Notes: generated by a model not told the origin, from the letters alone. A stretch of DNA of 64,000 nucleotides from Clostridium sp. AWRP (GCF_004006395.2 NZ_CP029758.2:1-64000), one strand, 5' to 3'. Positions 49,712-58,442 are shown, counted from the first letter of the stretch. Program-made: numbers and translations.

Positions 49712-51145
49712 TTATTTATTTAAAATTTCAACTGCTTCTCTTAAAGTTGTCTTAGTTCCTACGTTCCCTGGAAATATAACATATGATATTCCAGGAAATT
49801 TACTTTCAGCTCCTGTAGTCCAAACAGGTATTCCTGGTTTTATCTGTCCGGCTACGGTTGCTCTTTTTACTTTAAGACCTTTCGTTCCTACGTCGCTTGA
49901 TGTAATTCCACCTTTAGCGACAATATAATTAGGCCTTACATTTAATTTTCCTACAATACTTGTTACTGCATCTGAAATTTTAACAGAAAGTTTTAACTCT
50001 TCTTCTTTTTTATTTTCACCAAGGTCTATTCTCTTTCTTGAAGTGTAAACTGCTGCAGTTTTACCAGAGGCAATAAGTTTTTCAGTTTTTTCAATAATTC
50101 TTTGTACTTCTGCCTCAAACTTTTCAGAATCTAAAACAAGATGACAGTTAAATTCAATAAATTCTATGAATGGGCATTTCTTTAATTCTTCTAACTGTTC
50201 AGTAGTTTTTTTAACATGAGAACCAACTATTATTAATCCTCCATTTTTAGAATCTACTTTAATAAGTTCATCTCTGGTTAGTAAGCTTTTGTCACTTACT
50301 CCGCCGAGTACTTTGGTTAAAGCAGCTGCGCTTCTGTACATGAAGTTTTTGCCTAATTTTATTGCTTTTACTAAAGCTGTGACAAATATTTTAACATCTA
50401 TATAATCTACAGCATTGACTACCACCTTATTGAAATTCTTCACATCAAGCAATTGTTTTGTAATACCTTCTATATTTAAAGCTCTAATATCCTCAAGTGA
50501 TATGTAAGTTGTATCTTTTGTTTTAAAAGTTCCCTTTGTTTTTTCTTCAATATATTCGCCTAAATGAGATTTTGTATATCCAAAAGATCTGTCTTTTGCA
50601 AATTCAGTTTCACCAGCTGGTACTAAGTATTCACCATCTTGAACATAGTGAATGTTATTAATGGTAAACCTACTACCTTCTTTGAAAAATGGCATTAATA
50701 CTTCTCCATCAAATTTAACATCAGAATTTGCTTCTACAGTTTGTTTTAAAATTTCTGTTTCAAGAGGATAGTGTCCTCTAAGGGTTGAATCTGATCTGCT
50801 AATTATAATAAAATCTTTATTAAGTTTTTTAGCCACTTTTGAAATATTTAAAGATATCTCTTTATGTGCTTTTTCTGTTTCAGCTGCAGTAAAACCTCTT
50901 GAATTTGTTAAGATAAAAAACATTGAATTTTCTTCTTTAAAACCATTTTCAATGCTGTCCAATGACCAATCAGTGTAAACTGAAATATCATGAACAGTTT
51001 GTACACCTGTTGGATCATCATCAAGTACTACTATTTTTTTATTTAAATCTTTTAATTCTTTATTAAGCATTTTATCTACAACTTCTGTATTTACTTCAGG
51101 TATATTATTAAAAGCTTCTTTAGCTAATATTTTATTATCACTCAT
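49712..51145 (-). CDS. Four-carbon acid sugar kinase family protein (DUF1537)
   Basis: From the ATG at 51145 (AAAGGAG upstream; the frame is open to 51187) the protein has 477 residues. The N-terminal domain has VLDDDPTGVQTVHDISVYTD and SRSDSTLRGHYPLE; the C-terminal nucleotide-binding domain has VAKGGITSSDVGTKGL and AGQIKPGIPVW. DUF1537 enzymes phosphorylate four-carbon acid sugars such as 2-oxo- or 3-oxo-tetronate. The LtnD-like dehydrogenase just upstream and the aldolase downstream fit a threonate/erythronate-type route. A separate isomerase (OtnI-like) is not seen. Confidence 0.87.
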   Translation of the reverse strand: MSDNKILAKEAFNNIPEVNTEVVDKMLNKELKDLNKKIVVLDDDPTGVQTVHDISVYTDWSLDSIENGFKEENSMFFILTNSRGFTAAETEKAHKEISLNISKVAKKLNKDFIIISRSDSTLRGHYPLETEILKQTVEANSDVKFDGEVLMPFFKEGSRFTINNIHYVQDGEYLVPAGETEFAKDRSFGYTKSHLGEYIEEKTKGTFKTKDTTYISLEDIRALNIEGITKQLLDVKNFNKVVVNAVDYIDVKIFVTALVKAIKLGKNFMYRSAAALTKVLGGVSDKSLLTRDELIKVDSKNGGLIIVGSHVKKTTEQLEELKKCPFIEFIEFNCHLVLDSEKFEAEVQRIIEKTEKLIASGKTAAVYTSRKRIDLGENKKEEELKLSVKISDAVTSIVGKLNVRPNYIVAKGGITSSDVGTKGLKVKRATVAGQIKPGIPVWTTGAESKFPGISYVIFPGNVGTKTTLREAVEILNK

Positions 51146-51149
51146 AATC

Positions 51150-52043
51150 TCAGCTCCTTTTAACTTGAACATTTGCGATTTTTTCATAAAACTGAACTAT
51201 ACCGCCGTGATCATCATTTTGTTTTCCGTCTGCTTTAAGAGCATGGAATATTTCTAATAATTCACTTGTTAAAGGAAGTGGAACATCTATATCATGGGCA
51301 GTTTCCATGACATTAGTTATATCTTTAAGATTGATAGAAATTTTCCCACCGGGTACGAAGTTCCTATCAAGTATTCTTGGAACTTTTTGATCTAATACAG
51401 CACTTCCGGCAAGTCCACCTCGTATAGCGTTATACATTTTTTCGATATCAATACCTGCTTTTGCAGCAAAAACTAGTGCTTCACTCATTGCAGCAATGTT
51501 TAAGTTTACCATAATTTGATTAGCTAATTTTGCAGTACAACCACAGCCATTGTGGCCAACTAGTGTAATTGTTTTTCCCATATCATGAAGTACATCTTTA
51601 ACTTTGTCGAAAACTTCTTCTTTTCCACCTACCATTATTGCAAGGGTACCATCTATAGCTCCTGTTTCTCCTCCACTTACTGGAGCATCTAACATCTCAA
51701 CACTTTTTTTATTAACTTCATCTGCAATTTTTTTTGAAACTACTGGTGAAATTGAACTCATATCAACTATAATTGAACCTTTTTTTGCACTTTCAATTAC
51801 ACCATTTGCACCTAAAATAACTTCTTCTACATGCTTTGAATTTGGAAGCATTGTAAAGATTATATCTTTATTTTCTGATGTTTCTTTTGGAGATTTGGCA
51901 GCGACTGCGCCTTCATGCACTAACTTCTCAACAGCACTTTCGTTTATATCGTATACAGTTACTTTATGTCCTGCCTTCATAAGATTTAATACCATAGGTC
52001 TTCCCATTATTCCAAGTCCTATAAATCCAACACTTTTTTTCAT
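51150..52043 (-). CDS. NAD-dependent hydroxyacid dehydrogenase (LtnD / tartronate-semialdehyde reductase family)
   Basis: A 297-residue beta-hydroxyacid dehydrogenase with the Rossmann motif GLGIMGRPMVLNLMKAGH (residues 8-25), substrate motif DAPVSGGETGAIDGTLAIM and catalytic lysine in CTAKLANQIMVN. Family members reduce tartronate semialdehyde or oxidise L-threonate. The adjacent DUF1537 kinase favours the threonate-type role. It is the first gene of the minus-strand operon, with GGAGG before the ATG, and is preceded by repeats that look like operators at 52171-52233. Confidence 0.86.
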   Translation of the reverse strand: MKKSVGFIGLGIMGRPMVLNLMKAGHKVTVYDINESAVEKLVHEGAVAAKSPKETSENKDIIFTMLPNSKHVEEVILGANGVIESAKKGSIIVDMSSISPVVSKKIADEVNKKSVEMLDAPVSGGETGAIDGTLAIMVGGKEEVFDKVKDVLHDMGKTITLVGHNGCGCTAKLANQIMVNLNIAAMSEALVFAAKAGIDIEKMYNAIRGGLAGSAVLDQKVPRILDRNFVPGGKISINLKDITNVMETAHDIDVPLPLTSELLEIFHALKADGKQNDDHGGIVQFYEKIANVQVKRS

Positions 52044-52170
52044 ATTTTTCCCTCCAATTTGAATAATAAGTGATTTATAAATATATTCTGTTTTTAATGA
52101 AACGTTTACTTAAAACTAAGAAATATAGCTTATAAATTTAATGGTAAAAACAATTAAATTTATAATGTGA

Positions 52171-52233
52171 TAGTATTTTTACTACTAGTATATTAGCCAT
52201 AGTAGTATTTTTACTACTATGGCTAATATACTA
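52171..52233. promoter_or_regulatory. Duplicated operator-like repeats with a perfect 22-bp inverted repeat
   Basis: TAGTATTTTTACTACTA occurs at 52171-52187 and again at 52203-52219, 32 bases apart. In addition 52186-52207 and 52212-52233 are perfect 22-bp inverted arms around TTTT. There is no T-tract on either side, so an operator is more likely than a terminator. It lies about 130-190 bases upstream of the dehydrogenase operon, next to the RpiR-family regulator gene. Confidence 0.6.
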
Positions 52234-52298
52234 CCTCAACATTTTTATGTCAATAATAGTTAAATTTTTATCAAATTTTAGAGCCAAATTTACCAATA

Positions 52299-52350
52299 AA
52301 AAAACTTATTTTACAATAATTAAAGGCAATTATTGTAAAATAAGTTTTTT
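52299..52350. terminator. Bidirectional terminator after the RpiR gene
   Basis: A perfect 23-bp stem (52299-52321 with 52328-52350) encloses AAAGGC, with T-runs at both ends. It ends the minus-strand rpiR-like gene, whose stop is at 52353. Confidence 0.85.
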
Positions 52351-52352
52351 GT

Positions 52353-53210
52353 TTAAGTTTTGTTTTTTGCCACAGCAACTCTTGATTTATTTATACTATC
52401 TATACATTTTTGACCAACACGTAAAACTGCTGATACGTATAAAATATCAATTATTACAAGTTGATTTATTCTAGATATCATAGCATCTGAACGATACTCT
52501 GTTTCACGAGAAGAGCTCAATAATAGTATGTCTGATTTTTTAGCTAAAGCCGAATGCGGATAACTAGTTATAGAAGCAATTGTAGCATTATTTTCTTTAG
52601 CAAAATCAACAGCATCTTTTATTTCACGGCTTTCTCCAGAATGTGATATAGCAACTATTAAGTCTTCTTTATGGCAGTGAGAAGCTATCATGTTCATAAT
52701 ATGTGGGTCGTTACAAAATTTCACGTTAAAACCAAGTTGGAGAAATTTATGATATGCATCTCCAGCAATCATATTTGAGGCCCCTACACCAAAAAAAATA
52801 ATTTCTTTAGACTTAATGATGGTATCAATAAATAAATTAACCTGCTGTTTATCCACGATGTTATTTAAATCATTTATGGAATCAGTTGTTAAATCTATGA
52901 CTTTTCTCTTGACTGTATTTATATCATCATCCGGTTGTATTTCTCCATATATAGATTTTGTTGAATTATCTGAAATTTGCTGAGCTACTTTAATTCTAAA
53001 AACCTGATAGGACTCGTAGCCAATTTTTTTTAAAAATCTAAATATAGTTGGCTCACTAGTATTGCACTCACTTGCAAGATCGCTTATTGAATATAAAATA
53101 ACCTTTTCAGGATTTGAAAGGATATAATCCGCAATATTTTTTTGAGTAGGAGATAAATTATTATAATTAGTTCTTATTAAAGAAAAAACATCTTTTTCTA
53201 TTATAATCAC
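52353..53210 (-). CDS. RpiR/MurR-family transcriptional regulator
   Basis: A 285-residue regulator with an N-terminal HTH (NIADYILSNPEKVILYSISD, then CNTSEPTIFRFLKKIGY) and a C-terminal SIS sugar-phosphate-binding domain (IIFFGVGASNMIAGDAYHKF, AISHSGESREIKDAVDFAKE). RpiR proteins sense phosphorylated sugars. It sits upstream of the dehydrogenase-kinase-aldolase operon on the same strand and is the natural candidate to bind the repeats at 52171-52233. It is separated from that operon by a strong terminator. Confidence 0.88.
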   Translation of the reverse strand: MIIIEKDVFSLIRTNYNNLSPTQKNIADYILSNPEKVILYSISDLASECNTSEPTIFRFLKKIGYESYQVFRIKVAQQISDNSTKSIYGEIQPDDDINTVKRKVIDLTTDSINDLNNIVDKQQVNLFIDTIIKSKEIIFFGVGASNMIAGDAYHKFLQLGFNVKFCNDPHIMNMIASHCHKEDLIVAISHSGESREIKDAVDFAKENNATIASITSYPHSALAKKSDILLLSSSRETEYRSDAMISRINQLVIIDILYVSAVLRVGQKCIDSINKSRVAVAKNKT

Positions 53211-53273
53211 CTCACTCTCTTGTTAAATAGTATTTTATTCACATTTGCTATAGTAACTCAAATTTCAACATAA

Positions 53274-53325
53274 TACAATACTTTCTAATTTTATGATGTC
53301 CATTATAAAATTAGAAAGTATTGTA
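53274..53325. terminator. Perfect 21-bp inverted repeat between psd and the RpiR gene
   Basis: Arms 53274-53294 and 53305-53325 are fully complementary, with a 10-base loop. It follows the psd stop and precedes the rpiR promoter region. The T-tract is poor, so it could be a terminator or part of rpiR control. Confidence 0.55.
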
Positions 53326-53354
53326 AATTATAGTGCCTACAAATAAAATAATTC

Positions 53355-54248
53355 TTAGTAAGTAAACTTGGTTCCTATAGTCTCGCCCATAAGTATTTTG
53401 GTTTCATACCCTAGATTTGATTGTTTTAGCAAATCTTTATCTATAGTTACTTTGTTCTGCTCAAAAAATAATATAACTGTAGAGCCGCCGAACTTGAAGT
53501 AACCTTTTTCATCACCTTTGTTAATAGTTGATTCAGGTAAATAGGTTTGAATTATAGAACCTACACAGGTAGCACCTACTTCTACATAGAGTACATCACC
53601 GAAGTTGTCTGAATGAAATATGCTCCACTCTCTTTTGTTTTTACAAAAAAGATTAGCAATATTTTTTAAAGCAATTGGATTTACAGAATAGTAACTACCT
53701 TTAATTTTATGTGTATATTCACATATACCAGAATCTATAAAATGAAATCTATGGTAATCTGTAGGGCAAAGTCTTAATATTAAACATGTACCATTCTTAA
53801 ACTTTTTAGCTACTTTGGGATTATCTATTAAATCAAAAAGACTATATGTATATCCCTTAATCTGAACGATTTTGTTTAAATCTATATTTTCATATACAAT
53901 TAGTCTTCCATCTCCGGGAGATATTAATATATTTTTGTTACTATCAATAGGTCTTGCAGTATCTTTGAGAGATCTTGAAAAAAAGTCATTAAAACATCTA
54001 AAATTTTTATAGTTTTCCCTAAATTCATTTATATCTATATTGAAATCTTTTATAAATGGAATAATTTTCTTTTTGCTGTATTTACTATTGCAAAAGTTCC
54101 CATATAATTTTGAAAAAACTTTTTTCTTAATTATAAGTTCTAATAATTTCATTCCACAAGGGGAAGAATAAGTCCAATTTAAATAAGTGTCTCCTGCTAC
54201 TTTTTCTATTTCATATTTTTTACTTTTTCTATTAAAATACTTAATCAT
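53355..54248 (-). CDS. psd: Phosphatidylserine decarboxylase proenzyme
   Basis: Psd makes phosphatidylethanolamine from phosphatidylserine at the membrane. The 297-residue proenzyme has the self-cleavage motif GGST in YFKFGGSTVILFF near the C-terminus, where the serine becomes the pyruvoyl group. Other family segments are CNDFFSRSLKDTARPID-like FNDFFSRSLKDTARP, ILISPGDGRLIVY and LCPTDYHRFHFIDSG. The length and layout match the clostridial form. It stands alone; no phosphatidylserine synthase is adjacent. Confidence 0.95.
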   Translation of the reverse strand: MIKYFNRKSKKYEIEKVAGDTYLNWTYSSPCGMKLLELIIKKKVFSKLYGNFCNSKYSKKKIIPFIKDFNIDINEFRENYKNFRCFNDFFSRSLKDTARPIDSNKNILISPGDGRLIVYENIDLNKIVQIKGYTYSLFDLIDNPKVAKKFKNGTCLILRLCPTDYHRFHFIDSGICEYTHKIKGSYYSVNPIALKNIANLFCKNKREWSIFHSDNFGDVLYVEVGATCVGSIIQTYLPESTINKGDEKGYFKFGGSTVILFFEQNKVTIDKDLLKQSNLGYETKILMGETIGTKFTY

Positions 54249-54390
54249 TTTTTCCTACCTTAAAACGTTTTATTTACAGCTTATTTTAACACTATAATGT
54301 TAATATAGAAATAATTTTTGTAAAATTAATGTATTAAAAACTATTGAGTTATTTTAACAACAAAAGTATAATGTAAATAAATATAATTGT

Positions 54391-54404
54391 ACTGACCAGT
54401 CAGC
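54391..54404 (+). promoter_or_regulatory. Operator-like palindrome before the TetR gene
   Basis: CTGACCAGTCAG (54392-54403) is a perfect palindrome 32 bases before the TetR start. TetR-family genes of this type are commonly autoregulated through such a site. Confidence 0.6.
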
Positions 54405-54435
54405 AGTTATATAATAAAAATCTGGAGTGGTATTA

Positions 54436-55014
54436 ATGGGTAATACTAAAAGAACCATTTTTGAGTCTGCTATAAAAGTATTTTCCAAGAATGGATACAG
54501 TGGTGCTACTATGGATGCTATAGCAGCAGATGCAGGAGTAGCAAAGGGAACATTATACTATCATTTTAAAAGCAAAGAAGAGATATTTAAATATATTATA
54601 GAAGAAGGTATGAATGTAATAAGAAAAAGTATAGAAGAAGAATCCCAAAATGAAACGAACCCTTTAAACAGAATAAAAATTGTATGTAAAGTTCAGTGGG
54701 GATTAGTTTATGAAAATAGGGATTTCTTTAAGGTGGTTATGAGCCAACTTTGGGGTCAAGAAATAAGACAATTGGAATTAAGGGAATATATAAGAAAATA
54801 CATAGTATATATACAGTCCTACTTAGATGATGCTATGGAGAAAGGATATATAAAAACATGTAATTCCTTATTTTTAGCATATGATTTATTCGGGACAATT
54901 TGTTCTGTTGCTGTTTATGAATTGATAAATGAAAAAAACAAAGATTTAAATGGAATGATAGATAATCTTATTTACAGAATTTTAAATGGAATAAAAGGAG
55001 AGATCCTAAGTTGA
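54436..55014 (+). CDS. TetR-family transcriptional regulator
   Basis: A 192-residue TetR/AcrR regulator: the N-terminal HTH reads FSKNGYSGATMDAIAADAGV followed by AKGTLYYHFKSKEEIFKYII, then an all-helical ligand domain. ATG at 54436 has TGGAG upstream; an in-frame GTG at 54427 overlaps it. It is convergent with the AarF-like gene; only eight bases separate the two stops and no terminator lies between. Targets are unknown. Confidence 0.88.
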   Translation: MGNTKRTIFESAIKVFSKNGYSGATMDAIAADAGVAKGTLYYHFKSKEEIFKYIIEEGMNVIRKSIEEESQNETNPLNRIKIVCKVQWGLVYENRDFFKVVMSQLWGQEIRQLELREYIRKYIVYIQSYLDDAMEKGYIKTCNSLFLAYDLFGTICSVAVYELINEKNKDLNGMIDNLIYRILNGIKGEILS

Positions 55015-55022
55015 ATCTCTCT

Positions 55023-56624
55023 TTAAAGTTTTCCAGATTTAATTATTGAAATTATTAGAGTAATGCCGATTATTATAAAAAATAAAAAATTTATAACATT
55101 CAGTAAAGGTATGGCATGTATTTTTGGACCTATATTTGAATTTAAAATTAAGGAAGAACTTATAATCATAGAACATAATATAAGTGAGATAGAAAGTCTA
55201 TTTACCATTTTATTTAATTGATTTAATGAATCATCTATTTTATTAAATTTTAGTTGAATTTTAGCTCTTCCATTTAATATGCTGTCTATTAATTCTACAG
55301 TTTTCATGGGAAGTTTGAAAAAATTTTTTGTGAAGTTACACGAATCTATAAGTATATTTTCTAAATCAAAATTTTTCAAAAAATAAAATTCATTATTGTT
55401 TTTTACAAAGGGTATTGCTATATCTAAAATTTCTATGTCAGGAGCTATTTCAGCTACTAAGCCTTCTACTATAATTAAGCTTTTTACTAATAATATTAAA
55501 TCCCTAGGTAAAGTGATATTGTTGTTTTTTGCACATTTGAAAATTTCTGTTATAAGTACAGAAATTTTTATGTTTTTGAGAGAAGTGAACAGATAATTTG
55601 ACAGAAATAATTCTACGTCTTCATACAATTTATTTCTATCAGTTAATTCCTTTTTTATACCTATGGACATAATTACAGATACAAGCTTATCTGTGTCCTT
55701 ATAGGCAATGGACATAATTGCATCGTTTAAGAGCAATTTTAATCTAGGAGAAAGAGTGCCTATTATTCCAAAATCAATAAAACATATTTTTTTGTCCTGT
55801 ATCAATAAATTACCTGGATGTGGATCTGCATGAAAGAAACCGTCCGTGAAAACCTGTTTAAAAAAACATAAGGCTAATTTTTTGCCTAAGTCTTGTAAGT
55901 CGTACTTCTCTTCTTCTAATTTTTCTATATTATTTATTTTAAATCCGTAGACTTTTTCCATGGTAAGTACTTTACTCCCACACAAGTCCTTTATTATATA
56001 GGGAACGTAACAAAATTTTACGTTTTGGTTTAGTCCTTTAAATCTCATCATGTTGTCTGCTTCAAGGTTGAAATCCAGCTCTTTTCTAGTGGAAGAGAGC
56101 AGTTCTTTTAAAGCTTCTTCTGGATCTATTAGTGCATCTTTAAATTTGTTTTTAGTAAGTTTCATGATTTTATACAATATGGATATATCTGTTTCCATTT
56201 TTTGTTTTATATCAGGCCTCTGCACTTTTACAATGACTTTTTTCCCATTTTTTAAAGTTGCATTATGTACTTGTGCAATTGATCCAGAGGCTATAGGATT
56301 TCTTTCAAAATATAAAAAGCATTCATTTATACTTTTATTAAATTCATTGAAAAATACTATATCTATATCTTCATACTTCTCTGGAAGTACATCATCTTGG
56401 AGCTTTGAAAGTTCTTTAATGTAAGATGAAGGTAATATGTCTGGCCTTGAACTAAGTATTTGGCCTATTTTTATAAAAGTAGGTCCAAGTTCTTCAAAAG
56501 CTTTTCTTAGGTTTTCAGGAGATTTATTTTTATTAGAACTTTTAGTTTCTCTTAAGAATTTAAAACCATACTTAGCTAGTACCTTCATTATTTCCTTAAA
56601 TCTTTGCGAATATATTTTTCTCAT
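55023..56624 (-). CDS. AarF/UbiB (ABC1) kinase-like protein
   Basis: A 533-residue protein of the ABC1/ADCK/UbiB atypical kinase family. The KxGQ-type motif is GPTFIKIGQILSSRPDILP, the Ala-rich nucleotide loop is ASGSIAQVHNATL, the lysine lies in VIVKVQRPDIKQ, and the metal/catalytic part is FHADPHPGNLLI with CFIDFGIIG. Two membrane helices end the protein. Members support isoprenoid quinone or lipid metabolism; in clostridia, which often lack quinones, the role is unclear. It is downstream of a phasin-like gene. Confidence 0.88.
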   Translation of the reverse strand: MRKIYSQRFKEIMKVLAKYGFKFLRETKSSNKNKSPENLRKAFEELGPTFIKIGQILSSRPDILPSSYIKELSKLQDDVLPEKYEDIDIVFFNEFNKSINECFLYFERNPIASGSIAQVHNATLKNGKKVIVKVQRPDIKQKMETDISILYKIMKLTKNKFKDALIDPEEALKELLSSTRKELDFNLEADNMMRFKGLNQNVKFCYVPYIIKDLCGSKVLTMEKVYGFKINNIEKLEEEKYDLQDLGKKLALCFFKQVFTDGFFHADPHPGNLLIQDKKICFIDFGIIGTLSPRLKLLLNDAIMSIAYKDTDKLVSVIMSIGIKKELTDRNKLYEDVELFLSNYLFTSLKNIKISVLITEIFKCAKNNNITLPRDLILLVKSLIIVEGLVAEIAPDIEILDIAIPFVKNNNEFYFLKNFDLENILIDSCNFTKNFFKLPMKTVELIDSILNGRAKIQLKFNKIDDSLNQLNKMVNRLSISLILCSMIISSSLILNSNIGPKIHAIPLLNVINFLFFIIIGITLIISIIKSGKL

Positions 56625-56640
56625 AAGTTATCTCATCAAA

Positions 56641-56668
56641 TAACTAAAGCCTAGATTGGCTTTAGTTA
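56641..56668. terminator. Hairpin between the phasin-like and AarF genes
   Basis: TAACTAAAGCC and GGCTTTAGTTA form an 11-bp stem that overlaps the phasin stop codon. On the minus strand it may reduce read-through into the AarF gene. Confidence 0.5.
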
Positions 56669-56964
56669 TTATTGTTTATTTTATTTTCAAGTTTAGTTAA
56701 TCTATCATTTATTGATGCGATATCTTCTTTGGAAGCAAAGTTCATGTTATTTAATATAGATATAACTTCATTTTTGGTTAATGGCTTTATTTGATCTTTT
56801 TTGGCTAAAGCATTTTTCTTTAATTCTTCGGATAATTGTTTTCCCTCATCTACTGTTATTTTCCCTTTCTCCACCATTTCGGAAATTAGATTTACTGCTT
56901 TTTCATAGGTATATGCAGCTGAACCTACCCCAGCTAAGAATAAACTTTTTAATTCATTAATCAT
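56662..56964 (-). CDS. Phasin-like coiled-coil protein
   Basis: A 100-residue protein with an N-terminal hydrophobic helix (LKSLFLAGVGSAAYTYEKAV) and charged helices suited to coiled-coil formation, ending DRLTKLENKINNNN. It resembles the phasin/PhaR-like small proteins that accompany AarF-type genes in Clostridia; polymer granule binding is not implied. AGGGAGG precedes the ATG. It is probably co-transcribed with the AarF gene. Confidence 0.7.
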   Translation of the reverse strand: MINELKSLFLAGVGSAAYTYEKAVNLISEMVEKGKITVDEGKQLSEELKKNALAKKDQIKPLTKNEVISILNNMNFASKEDIASINDRLTKLENKINNNN

Positions 56965-57034
56965 ATTTTTCCTCCCTTATAATTAAGTTATAATCACTAA
57001 TATATTTAATTTTTCAATTATTAACTAAAAAAAA

Positions 57035-57063
57035 TTGACAATTATTATAAACTATAATAAAAT
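57035..57063 (+). promoter_or_regulatory. Promoter of tRNA-Arg(CCT)
   Basis: TTGACA (57035-57040) and TAAAAT (57058-57063), 17-base spacer, 23 bases before the tRNA. Confidence 0.65.
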
Positions 57064-57086
57064 AGTTAAGTAGCGATTATATATAT

Positions 57087-57163
57087 GCGCTCGTAGCTCA
57101 GTAGGATAGAGCAGCGGTTTCCTAAACCGCGTGCCGGAGGTTCGACTCCTCTCGGGCGCACCA
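57087..57163 (+). tRNA. tRNA-Arg (CCT)
   Basis: A 77-base cloverleaf with GCGCTCG/CGGGCGC acceptor (one wobble), anticodon loop TTCCTAA in stem GCGGT/ACCGC, and encoded CCA. Confidence 0.95.
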
Positions 57164-57166
57164 TAA

Positions 57167-57203
57167 GTCTTGTAAATATTATATTTGCAGGACGTTTATT
57201 TTA
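57167..57203 (+). terminator. Terminator after tRNA-Arg
   Basis: GTCTTGTAAATAT (57167-57179) pairs with ATATTTGCAGGAC (57181-57193) using G-U pairs, followed by GTTTATTTTATG. Confidence 0.6.
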
Positions 57204-57313
57204 TGAGGATTTTCATTGTTCTTTATAGTATATCCTTATTTTATATTTATATTTTATTTATTCAATTTATATGTGTCATAATGTAATAAATACTTAAATT
57301 TTTGGAGTATTTT

Positions 57314-57751
57314 ATGAAGGACTTTATGTTGGAAGCCATAAGGCAGGCAAAAATAGGGTTGAAATTAGGTGAAGTTCCAGTAGGAGCTGTTATAGTAAAA
57401 GATAATGAAATAATATCAAGTTGTCATAATTTAAAAGAGACAGTTGGAATTGTTACTGCACATGCAGAAATGCTTGCTATTCAAAATGCATCAGAGATAT
57501 TAAGTAATTGGAGATTAACTGGCTGTAGTATGTATGTTACTTTAGAGCCGTGTCCTATGTGTGCAGGAGCTATATTGCAGTGCAGAATAAATAAACTGTA
57601 TATAGGCACTTTTGATCCTACTATGGGGGCTTGTGGTTCTGTGGTTAACATATTACAAAACAGGCATTTAAATCGTTGGGTAGATATTCAGTGGATGTAC
57701 AATGAACAGTGCAGTGAAATGTTAGAAAAATTTTTTAAAAGTAGAAGATAA
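57314..57751 (+). CDS. tadA: tRNA-specific adenosine deaminase TadA
   Basis: TadA converts A34 to inosine in tRNA-Arg(ACG), whose gene is at 23254-23330 in this window. The 145-residue zinc deaminase has HAE with His50 and catalytic Glu52 (TAHAEML) and PCxxC with Cys80 and Cys83 (TLEPCPMCAGAI). ATG at 57314 has TGGAG upstream; an in-frame TTG at 57302 overlaps that site. The stop is four bases before tRNA-Ser(CGA). Confidence 0.94.
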   Translation: MKDFMLEAIRQAKIGLKLGEVPVGAVIVKDNEIISSCHNLKETVGIVTAHAEMLAIQNASEILSNWRLTGCSMYVTLEPCPMCAGAILQCRINKLYIGTFDPTMGACGSVVNILQNRHLNRWVDIQWMYNEQCSEMLEKFFKSRR

Positions 57752-57754
57752 TAT

Positions 57755-57847
57755 GGAGAGATGTCCGAGAGGTCGAAGGTGATTGACTCGAAATCAATTG
57801 TGCGGTGTAAAGCCGCACCGGGGGTTCGAATCCCCCTCTCTCCGCCA
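57755..57847 (+). tRNA. tRNA-Ser (CGA)
   Basis: A 93-base class II tRNA with GGAGAGA/TCTCTCC acceptor, anticodon loop CTCGAAA in stem ATTGA/TCAAT, and encoded CCA. It marks the boundary to a mosaic region. Confidence 0.95.
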
Positions 57848-57852
57848 ACAAC

Positions 57853-57892
57853 AAACCCGCGTAAATCAAGGACTTACGCGGGTTTCCTTATG
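57853..57892 (+). terminator. Terminator after tRNA-Ser(CGA)
   Basis: AAACCCGCGTAA (57853-57864) and TTACGCGGGTTT (57874-57885) form a perfect 12-bp GC-rich stem followed by a T-rich stretch. Confidence 0.85.
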
Positions 57893-58007
57893 CCTTTTTG
57901 TGGTGCTAACCGCATAATTCTATATATGTTGTATGCATAAAAAATGTATAGCGTGGTGTCCTAATGGTGCAAGAAACTCCTAAAAACATATAAAAAGCAG
58001 AGTGGAT

Positions 58008-58193
58008 CTATAAAAAGATACATCTGTAATAGCTCCATTTTGCTACTTTTCTTTTCCTCAATCCGAACCTCAACATATTCCAAATAACAGTGTCAGCAAT
58101 CAAACGGCGGTTGCCATTTTGGATATATTCCAGTTCTCCGTTATCCATAAGCTCACGCAATTTATTTTCATTTATACTGCTAATCCAGTTCAT
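58008..58193 (-). CDS. Small HTH-like ORF (excisionase-like), uncertain
   Basis: A 61-codon frame contains NENKLRELMDNGELEYIQNG and then NRRLIADTVIW, a pattern like the small excisionase/HTH_17 proteins of Firmicute mobile elements. The frame is open upstream towards the IS3 fragment, so the start is unclear and the gene may be disrupted. No ribosome site is evident. A shadow or remnant is possible. The rest of 57893-58007 shows nothing. Confidence 0.35.
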   Translation of the reverse strand: MNWISSINENKLRELMDNGELEYIQNGNRRLIADTVIWNMLRFGLRKRKVAKWSYYRCIFL

Positions 58194-58231
58194 TTGTTCA
58201 ACCGTTTTCAGCAGTGGATTGTCAACACTTT

Positions 58232-58337
58232 TTATTCGGTCATTTTTGCTAAACGATATTCTACTGGAGTCATATAGTTAAGAGCACTATGAATTCTTCT
58301 GTGTAATTCTTTTTCTTTCCAGCCATGCTTTTAAATC
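58232..58337 (-). pseudogene. IS3-family transposase C-terminal fragment
   Basis: The minus strand reads WKEKELHRRIHSALNYMTP followed by VEYRLAKMTE and a stop, the typical end of IS3/IS150-type integrase-domain transposases. Upstream the frame is quickly closed, so only about 33 codons remain. Confidence 0.75.
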
Positions 58338-58414
58338 ATCTCTCTTAATTTTTATTTATTATACCATGACCGAATGTTTTCTGTACAATTTATTATAGCC
58401 TATCCAATGTCTTA

Positions 58415-58442
58415 CACTCTGCGGAAAGGGGGACGCAGAGTG
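58415..58442. other. GC-rich hairpin near the KTR fragment
   Basis: CACTCTGCG (58415-58423) and CGCAGAGTG (58434-58442) are perfect inverted arms. They may terminate the minus-strand TetR-flavodoxin transcript. The remaining bases from 58338 to 58513 show nothing else recognisable. Confidence 0.5.

Noticed and set aside
52098..52110. cre-like sequence TGAAACGTTTACT upstream of the LtnD-like gene
   Set aside because: The half-sites are two bases too close for the CcpA consensus, so catabolite control is not claimed, although a LacI-type AAACGTTT core is present.
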